From: Mucilaginibacter sp.
GTDB lineage: Bacteria > Bacteroidota > Bacteroidia > Sphingobacteriales > Sphingobacteriaceae
Assembly: GCF_028288225.1 (NCBI RefSeq)
Contig: NZ_JAQBOC010000006.1
Span: 19,638 to 83,637, forward strand
DNA length: 64,000 nucleotides
Direction: 5' to 3'
The notes beneath the pieces are model-generated. The model saw nothing but the letters and a program-made list of their open reading frames with translations. It did not search any database and was not told the DNA's origin. A program made the position numbers and the translations under genes. How positions within the stretch are numbered: the first letter of the stretch is position 1; every line of letters starts with the position of its first letter. This document shows, in pieces, positions 59,454 through 64,000 of the stretch.

Positions 59454-60647
59454 ATGAATATTCACGAATATCAAGGTAAGGCCATATTAAAAAGCTTTGG
59501 CGTTAGGGTTCAGGAAGGCATAGTTGCCGACAGCGTTGAACAAGCTGTTGAAGCTGCAAAAAAAATGAAAGAAGACTACGGCTCTGATTGGGTTGTGGTA
59601 AAAGCACAAATACATGCGGGCGGTCGCGGAAAAGGCGGCGGCGTTAAATTAGCTAAGAACTTAGATGAGGTAAAAGAAAGAGCAACCAACATTTTGGGCA
59701 TGCAACTAATTACCCCTCAAACAGGTCCCGAAGGTAAGCTGGTTAGCAAAATACTGGTAGCTCAGGATGTTTACTACCCCGGTGAAAGCGAAACCAAAGA
59801 ATTTTATATAAGCGTTTTGCTTGACCGTGCAAAAGGACGCAACATCATTATGTACTCTACCGAAGGTGGTATGGACATTGAAGAAGTAGCACACTCAACT
59901 CCTGAGCGCATCCATAAAGAAGAAATTGATCCTAAAGTTGGTTTACAAGCTTTCCAGGCACGTAAAATTGCTTTTAACCTGGGTTTATCAGGTGATGCTT
60001 TTAAGGATATGGTGAAATTTATCACCGCTTTATATAAAGCTTACGATGCTACCGACTCTTCTCAATTTGAGATCAACCCCGTTTTAAAAACATCTGATAA
60101 TAAAATACTGGCTGTTGATGCCAAGGTAAACCTTGATGACAATGCCTTATTCCGTCATCCTGATTTCGCTGCAATGCGCGATACAGCTGAAGAAGACCCA
60201 ATGGAAGTTGAAGCGAGCAAATCAAACCTTAACTTTGTAAAGCTTGACGGTAATGTTGGCTGCATGGTTAACGGTGCAGGTTTAGCCATGGCCACTATGG
60301 ATATTATTAAAATTGCCGGTGGCGAGCCTGCTAACTTTTTAGATGTTGTCGGTACTGCAAATGCCGAGAGTGTAAAAGCAGCTTTCAATATTATATTAAA
60401 AGATCCGAACGTAAAAGCTATCCTGATCAATATTTTTGGCGGGATAGTTCGTTGTGATCGTGTTGCCCAGGGTGTTATTGATGCCTACCATGAAATAGGT
60501 AATATCCCGGTTCCGATCATTGTTCGTTTACAAGGCACAAACGCTGTAGAAGCTAAAAAGCTGATTGATGAGTCAGGCTTAAAAGTTTACTCAGCCATAT
60601 TGCTGAAAGAAGCGGCTGAGAGAGTTAAGGAAGTGCTTGCTTTATAA
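59454..60647 (+). CDS. sucC: Succinate-CoA ligase (ADP-forming), beta subunit
   Basis: A 397-residue ATP-grasp subunit that pairs with SucD in the TCA cycle step succinyl-CoA to succinate. It begins MNIHEYQGKAILKSFGV. ATP-grasp features include VVKAQIHAGGRGKGGGVKLA, and the C-terminal CoA ligase domain has GGIVRCDRVAQGVIDAY and LQGTNAVEAKKLIDESGL. Length is typical. SucD is not next to it. The downstream spacer holds the duplicated TTCATTAGT element. Confidence 0.97.
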   Translation: MNIHEYQGKAILKSFGVRVQEGIVADSVEQAVEAAKKMKEDYGSDWVVVKAQIHAGGRGKGGGVKLAKNLDEVKERATNILGMQLITPQTGPEGKLVSKILVAQDVYYPGESETKEFYISVLLDRAKGRNIIMYSTEGGMDIEEVAHSTPERIHKEEIDPKVGLQAFQARKIAFNLGLSGDAFKDMVKFITALYKAYDATDSSQFEINPVLKTSDNKILAVDAKVNLDDNALFRHPDFAAMRDTAEEDPMEVEASKSNLNFVKLDGNVGCMVNGAGLAMATMDIIKIAGGEPANFLDVVGTANAESVKAAFNIILKDPNVKAILINIFGGIVRCDRVAQGVIDAYHEIGNIPVPIIVRLQGTNAVEAKKLIDESGLKVYSAILLKEAAERVKEVLAL

Positions 60648-60649
60648 TT

Positions 60650-60756
60650 GTTCATTAGTTCAATGGTTCATTAGTTCATTGGTGGATAGCGGATCAAATC
60701 TGTTATAACCCACAGGACAAGACCAATGAACCACTGAACAAATAAACTAATGAACC
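60650..60756. repeat. TTCATTAGT inverted element, copy 1
   Basis: The left arm TTCATTAGTTCAATGGTTCA with its continuation (60651-60685) and right arm (60722-60756, ACCAATGAACCACTGAAC) are complementary around a ~36-bp interior that contains TAGCGGAT and ACAGGACAAG. A near-identical copy lies at 60968-61078. Confidence 0.75.
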
Positions 60757-60763
60757 TAAATAA

Positions 60764-60967
60764 ATGTATATAATTAAAGTTAAAGGCGTTGCCAAAATAC
60801 CTGATTACGTACAGTTAAGGGATGACAAGTTTACGCTGCTTGCTTATTTCAGGGTTGACAGGCCTGACAAATCATTAGATAAAGTAGGCTTGCACGACAA
60901 AACAGAGTATATAATGAACATTATTAAGGATCTGCCTTTTGGACAGATCCTTAAATTAGAGCTTTGA
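60764..60967 (+). CDS. Small protein of unknown function between duplicated elements
   Basis: A 67-residue protein: MYIIKVKGVAKIPDYVQLRD, LLAYFRVDRPDKSLDKVGL, YIMNIIKDLPFGQILKLEL. It resembles a compact beta-alpha fold and is intact. It is bracketed within a few bases by the two copies of the TTCATTAGT element. I do not recognise the family. It may be a genuine small protein or an ORF kept by position. It is followed in the same direction by ftsE. Confidence 0.6.
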   Translation: MYIIKVKGVAKIPDYVQLRDDKFTLLAYFRVDRPDKSLDKVGLHDKTEYIMNIIKDLPFGQILKLEL

Positions 60968-61078
60968 GTTAGTTAATTAGTTCAATGGTTCATCAGTTCA
61001 TTGGTGGTTAGCGGATATGTCGCCTGACAAACCAAAGGACAAGACCAATGAACCACTGAACAAATGAACCAGTGAACC
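60968..61078. repeat. TTCATTAGT inverted element, copy 2
   Basis: The left arm (60968-61007) shares ATTAGTTCAATGGTTCAT and AGTTCATTGGTGG with copy 1, and the right arm (61044-61078) shares CCAATGAACCACTGAACAAA. The interior is shorter and diverged apart from TAGCGGAT and GGACAAG. The copies are 318 bp apart and about 110 bp each. Confidence 0.75.
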
Positions 61079-61085
61079 AAAAGAT

Positions 61086-61769
61086 ATGATCGGAAATTCC
61101 ATTATAAAGCTAAACAACGTTGATATATTTCAGCAGGCGCACCTTGTATTATCAAATGTTAACCTGCATATTGAAAAAGGCGAATTTGTTTGGCTTATCG
61201 GTCAAACAGGATCAGGTAAAAGCAGCTTGCTAAAGGTTATATATGGCGATCTTAACATTAATACCGGCGCAGGATATGCCTGTGGCTATGATCTGAATAA
61301 TCTTAAAAGCAATGATGTTCCTTTTTTGCGCCGTAAGCTGGGGATAGTTTTCCAGGATTTTCAGCTACTAACCGACCGGTCTGTTGAGCAAAACCTTCAA
61401 TTTGTAATGCGCGCAACCGGCTGGACAGACAAAAAATTGATTGCCGATCGGGCACTTGATGTTTTGGAAAAAGTAGGTTTACGCTCAAAACTTAAAAAAA
61501 TGCCGCATGAACTTTCAGGCGGTGAACAGCAACGGGTGGTTATAGCCCGCGCTTTGCTTAATGATCCTGAAATTATACTCGCAGATGAACCAACCGGCAA
61601 CCTTGACCCGGAAACATCAGAAGAGATTGTTTTATTGCTTAAACAGATAAGCCAGTCAGGCACCTCAGTACTTATAGCCACTCATGATTATCACATTATC
61701 CGCACATTTCCGTCGCGCATTATTAAATGCGAGAATGGTAAGGTATTGGAAGATGTTAAGATTGCTTGA
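61086..61769 (+). CDS. ftsE: Cell-division ATP-binding protein FtsE
   Basis: A 227-residue ABC ATPase with Walker [11 protein letters not shown]-loop FQDFQLL, signature [15 protein letters not shown] and Walker [14 protein letters not shown]. The start ([23 protein letters not shown]) and spacing match FtsE, which with FtsX regulates peptidoglycan hydrolysis at the septum. ftsX is not adjacent, which is common in Bacteroidota. It lies upstream of grpE-dnaJ but is separated from them by a word-repeat spacer. Confidence 0.88.
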   Translation: MIGNSIIKLNNVDIFQQAHLVLSNVNLHIEKGEFVWLIGQTGSGKSSLLKVIYGDLNINTGAGYACGYDLNNLKSNDVPFLRRKLGIVFQDFQLLTDRSVEQNLQFVMRATGWTDKKLIADRALDVLEKVGLRSKLKKMPHELSGGEQQRVVIARALLNDPEIILADEPTGNLDPETSEEIVLLLKQISQSGTSVLIATHDYHIIRTFPSRIIKCENGKVLEDVKIA

Positions 61770-61776
61770 GATTAGT

Positions 61777-61883
61777 TGACTGCGAGCAGTTTTCAGTGGG
61801 CAGTAAAAAAACTGCAAACTGTCAACTGCATGCTGCAACCTTCTTCTATAACTGCCAACTGCGCACTGTCAACTGCAAACTAA
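61777..61883. repeat. ACTGCCAACTGC word repeat with inverted arms
   Basis: GACTGCGAGCAGTTTTCAGTGGGCAGT words at the left, then complementary AACTGCAAACTGTCAACTGC (from about 61810) and a third set (about 61850-61883). It lies between ftsE and grpE. Confidence 0.65.
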
Positions 61884-61959
61884 TCAGTTCCCGCCAAATA
61901 GTACTGCCACCTTGTCGGCTTTAAGCCAATGGCAGGATACTTGATTGGCACTATTAGCT

Positions 61960-62532
61960 ATGAATTTTAACGACATGTTGAAGAAAAAAAAGAAAGAGAA
62001 TTCAGATAACACTGAAGAGATAAACAGTATAATTAGCGAAACCGAGCAGGAAATAGATGAGCAGGCTGCTGAAAATGCGCCCTCGCCTGTAGATACACTG
62101 AAAGAGGAATTATCGCTTGCCAATGATAAATACCTTCGTTTATATGCTGAATTCGATAATTTCAGAAGGCGCACAGTAAAAGAGCGTGAAGAAGCCAGAA
62201 AAATGGAAGGAAAGGACGTAATTGTGTCCTTATTGCCAGTACTTGACGATTTCGACCGCGCTTTAAAAGCAATGGAAACTGTTACCGATGTTGCACCTGT
62301 TAAAGAAGGTGTTACACTGATCCAGAATAAATTAAAAAACGCGTTAACGCAAAAAGGCTTAAAAGAAATGGAATCAATTGGTGCTCCGTTTGATCCTGAA
62401 CTACAGGAAGCCATTACCAATATACCTGCCCCTACTGATGACATGAAAGGCAAAGTAATTGATGAAATGGAAAAAGGCTATTTCCTTAATGATAAAGTAG
62501 TGCGTTTTGCTAAAGTAATAGTAGGAGCTTAA
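61960..62532 (+). CDS. grpE: Nucleotide exchange factor GrpE
   Basis: About 190 residues from ATG 61960 (MNFNDMLKKKKKENSD); an earlier TTG and a later ATG (61975) are less likely. A long acidic N-terminal coiled coil (EINSIISETEQEIDEQ, LSLANDKYLRLYAEFDNFRRR) leads to the GrpE signature LLPVLDDFDRAL and the C-terminal MESIGAPFDPELQEAI and VIDEMEKGYFLNDKVVRFAKVIVG. GrpE releases ADP from DnaK. The dnaJ gene follows 133 bp later; dnaK is elsewhere. Confidence 0.94.
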   Translation: MNFNDMLKKKKKENSDNTEEINSIISETEQEIDEQAAENAPSPVDTLKEELSLANDKYLRLYAEFDNFRRRTVKEREEARKMEGKDVIVSLLPVLDDFDRALKAMETVTDVAPVKEGVTLIQNKLKNALTQKGLKEMESIGAPFDPELQEAITNIPAPTDDMKGKVIDEMEKGYFLNDKVVRFAKVIVGA

Positions 62533-62533
62533 T

Positions 62534-62660
62534 AATTTCGGATGTCGAATTTTCGATTTCGGATATAAAAATTTGAAATTGAATATTTGAAATAAAAAAT
62601 CCAAAATCAGAGATCCTAAATAAAAACAAATCCGAATTCGAAAATCCGAAATCCGAAATA
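62534..62660. repeat. ATTTCGGAT word repeat with inverted arm between grpE and dnaJ
   Basis: The left words ATTTCGGATGTCGAATTTTC (62535-62554) and right words ATCCGAATTCGAAAATCCG plus AAATCCGAAAT (about 62629-62660) are complementary. The word set matches that at 50304-50447, 12 kb away. Confidence 0.65.
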
Positions 62661-62665
62661 AAAAG

Positions 62666-63832
62666 ATGTCTAAAAGAGATTACTACGATATATTAGGCGT
62701 AGCAAAAGGTGCCGATGCTGATGAGATAAAGAAGGCTTATCGTAAGATGGCTATTAAATATCACCCGGATAAAAACGAAGGTGACAAGGCTGCCGAAGAT
62801 AAGTTTAAAGAGGCCGCTGAAGCATACGAGGTTTTAAGTAATCCCGAAAAACGCCAGCGGTATGACCAGTTTGGCCATGCTGCCAATGCACATTCTGCCA
62901 ACGGTGGCGGATATGGTGGTGGCGGCATGAATATGGACGACATATTCAGCCAGTTTGGTGATATTTTTGGCGGTGGCAGTCCGTTTGAAGGATTTTTTGG
63001 CGGAGGCAGGCAAAGTGGCAGTGCAGGCGGCCGCAGAGTAAGCCGTGGCAGTAACCTGCGTATTAAAGTAAGATTAACACTTGAAGAAATAGCCAACGGT
63101 GCCGAAAAGAAAATAAAAGTAAACAAGCAAATTTCATGTAAAACCTGCGACGGCACCGGTGCCAAAGATAAATCATCATTTCAAACCTGCAAAACCTGTG
63201 GCGGCTCAGGAGCGGTACGCCGGGTAACTAATACCATACTGGGTCAGATGCAGACTACCAGCACCTGTCCTACCTGTAATGGTGAGGGTTCAACCATACT
63301 ATCAAAATGTACTGTATGCCACGGTGATGGTGTTGTGCGTGGCGAAGAAACCATAACCATAAATATTCCGGCCGGTGTAAGCGAAGGCATGCAATTAAGC
63401 ATGGGCGGCAAAGGTAATGCGGCACCACGTGGAGGCGTACCGGGAGATCTGATCATACTGATAGAAGAGATCCCGCATGAAACCCTGAAACGTGATGGCA
63501 ACAATGTTATTTATGACTTGCATGTAAACTTTATTGATGCCACCTTAGGTACCAGCATTGAGGTACCAACCATTGACGGAAAGGTTAAAATAAAAATAGA
63601 TCCCGGAACACAGGGAGGTAAGATTCTCCGCTTAAAAAGCAAGGGTGTGCCCGAAGTGAACTCCTATCGTCGTGGCGACCAATTGGTACATATAAACATA
63701 TGGACACCAAAAGCGCTAAGTCGCGAGGAACGTGAACTATTAGAGAAATTGCAAAGTTCGCCAAACTTCAAACCTAATCCCGGCAAAAACGAGAAAAGCT
63801 TTTTTGAGCGAATGAAGGAATATTTTGAATAG
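62666..63832 (+). CDS. dnaJ: Molecular chaperone DnaJ
   Basis: A 388-residue class I J-protein that stimulates DnaK ATPase. The J domain has HPD in [11 protein letters not shown] Gly/Phe-rich linker ([20 protein letters not shown]) follows, then four CxxCxGxG zinc repeats ([41 protein letters not shown]) and the C-terminal substrate-binding domain. Length is standard. It pairs functionally with grpE just upstream. Confidence 0.96.
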   Translation: MSKRDYYDILGVAKGADADEIKKAYRKMAIKYHPDKNEGDKAAEDKFKEAAEAYEVLSNPEKRQRYDQFGHAANAHSANGGGYGGGGMNMDDIFSQFGDIFGGGSPFEGFFGGGRQSGSAGGRRVSRGSNLRIKVRLTLEEIANGAEKKIKVNKQISCKTCDGTGAKDKSSFQTCKTCGGSGAVRRVTNTILGQMQTTSTCPTCNGEGSTILSKCTVCHGDGVVRGEETITINIPAGVSEGMQLSMGGKGNAAPRGGVPGDLIILIEEIPHETLKRDGNNVIYDLHVNFIDATLGTSIEVPTIDGKVKIKIDPGTQGGKILRLKSKGVPEVNSYRRGDQLVHINIWTPKALSREERELLEKLQSSPNFKPNPGKNEKSFFERMKEYFE

Positions 63833-63870
63833 AAGAAGTCCGGGAGATAAAAAAGAAGCCCAGGGTTGTT

Positions 63871-64000
63871 ATGAGAGGGCACTGAAAAAGTCCTATAAGA
63901 ATTAAAGGACAAAAAAGGAGTAGAAAGCATAGTTTTTCTGCTCCTTTTTCGTATCTTGAAGGTGTAATCAGAAACCTTTTAGATGTTAGCTCAACAACAG
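63871..64000 (+). mobile_element. Left end of a probable insertion sequence (IS1182-like), truncated by the window
   Basis: Just after dnaJ the sequence GAGAGGGCACTGAAAAAGTC (63873-63892) has the look of an IS terminal repeat. It is followed by a terminator-like hairpin and, at 63983, an ATG giving M-L-A-Q-Q-Q before the window ends, which is a common style of IS1182/IS5-type transposase start. The right end is outside the window. This is inference from a short stretch. Confidence 0.4.
63912..63949 (+). terminator. Terminator hairpin inside the right-edge element
   Basis: Arms AAAAAGGAGTAGAAA (63912-63926) and TTTCTGCTCCTTTTT (63935-63949) pair with one G:T. It could end the dnaJ transcript or shield the putative transposase gene from read-in transcription. 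Confidence 0.7.

Noticed and set aside
61884..62453. 189-codon minus-strand ORF over grpE
   Set aside because: A Ser/Phe-rich shadow of the acidic coiled-coil grpE frame.

Overview
The window is core chromosome of a Bacteroidota bacterium, most likely a Sphingobacteriaceae member close to Mucilaginibacter or Pedobacter (inferred from gene content; no rRNA or tRNA gene is present to confirm it). Supporting signs are an AT-rich sequence, a short primary sigma factor without region 1.1, type III glutamine synthetase, TonB proteins with the Bacteroidota N-terminus, a SusC/Oar-like TonB-dependent receptor, a T9SS type B sorted protein, LytTR/LytS signalling, DUF6526/DUF6600/DUF4468 proteins, and TAnnTTTG-type -7 promoter elements with little Shine-Dalgarno signal.

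Layout. 0-3.7 kb: the 5' part of purL (minus, running off the left edge), a small gene with an apparent start-region frameshift, two tandem tonB paralogues and a repeat-bearing 550-bp spacer. 3.9-11.7 kb: nitrogen uptake and assimilation, with two AmtB transporters of different type around a BBP2-like porin, then type III glutamine synthetase. 11.7-24.5 kb: ClC antiporter, purM, a large TonB-dependent receptor, lpdA, a SpoU methyltransferase, galK, YciI, a lipoprotein, an aldo/keto reductase and DUF6526. 24.6-31.5 kb: a repeat-rich DUF6600 lipoprotein, small membrane proteins, a cupredoxin and a histidine kinase-TlpA-LytTR operon. 32-38 kb: gltBD, completing the GS/GOGAT route. 38.2-45.8 kb: an antitoxin/YoeB pair, truA, a degenerate helicase, an ArsR-SRPBCC-SRPBCC operon, an OmdA-type protein, a HAD-like pseudoenzyme and an S41 peptidase. 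45.9-57.9 kb: smc, a NAD(P)-binding protein, PhzF, a secreted module of four CBM48-like domains coupled to a two-domain aspartyl protease, a T9SS type B protein, rpoD and an MBL-fold hydrolase. 58-64 kb: a LolD-like ATPase, sucC, FtsE, grpE-dnaJ and the probable left end of an insertion sequence.

The gene content is mostly ordinary housekeeping. The most striking unexplained structure is between the genes. About twenty spacers are built from short words of roughly 5-10 bp (AATTCGTG, ATTTCGGAT, GATTAGA, TTCATTAGT, GACTATGG, AAAGGTAAAAGG and others). The words are repeated degenerately and usually appear again in inverted orientation, so the spacer can fold into a long imperfect hairpin. The word differs between loci, yet some words recur kilobases apart. 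At three genes (clcA, the SpoU methyltransferase and galK) the words run into the 3' end of the coding sequence. One such element is duplicated around a 67-residue ORF. A separate 151-bp element with 32-bp perfect terminal inverted repeats looks like a MITE. The best protein-level leads are the CBM48x4/aspartyl protease pair, the TlpA gene inside a two-component operon, and two probable pseudoenzymes (HAD-like and DEAD-like).

No CRISPR array, tRNA, rRNA, prophage or obvious riboswitch was seen. All functions are inferred from sequence motifs read by eye.
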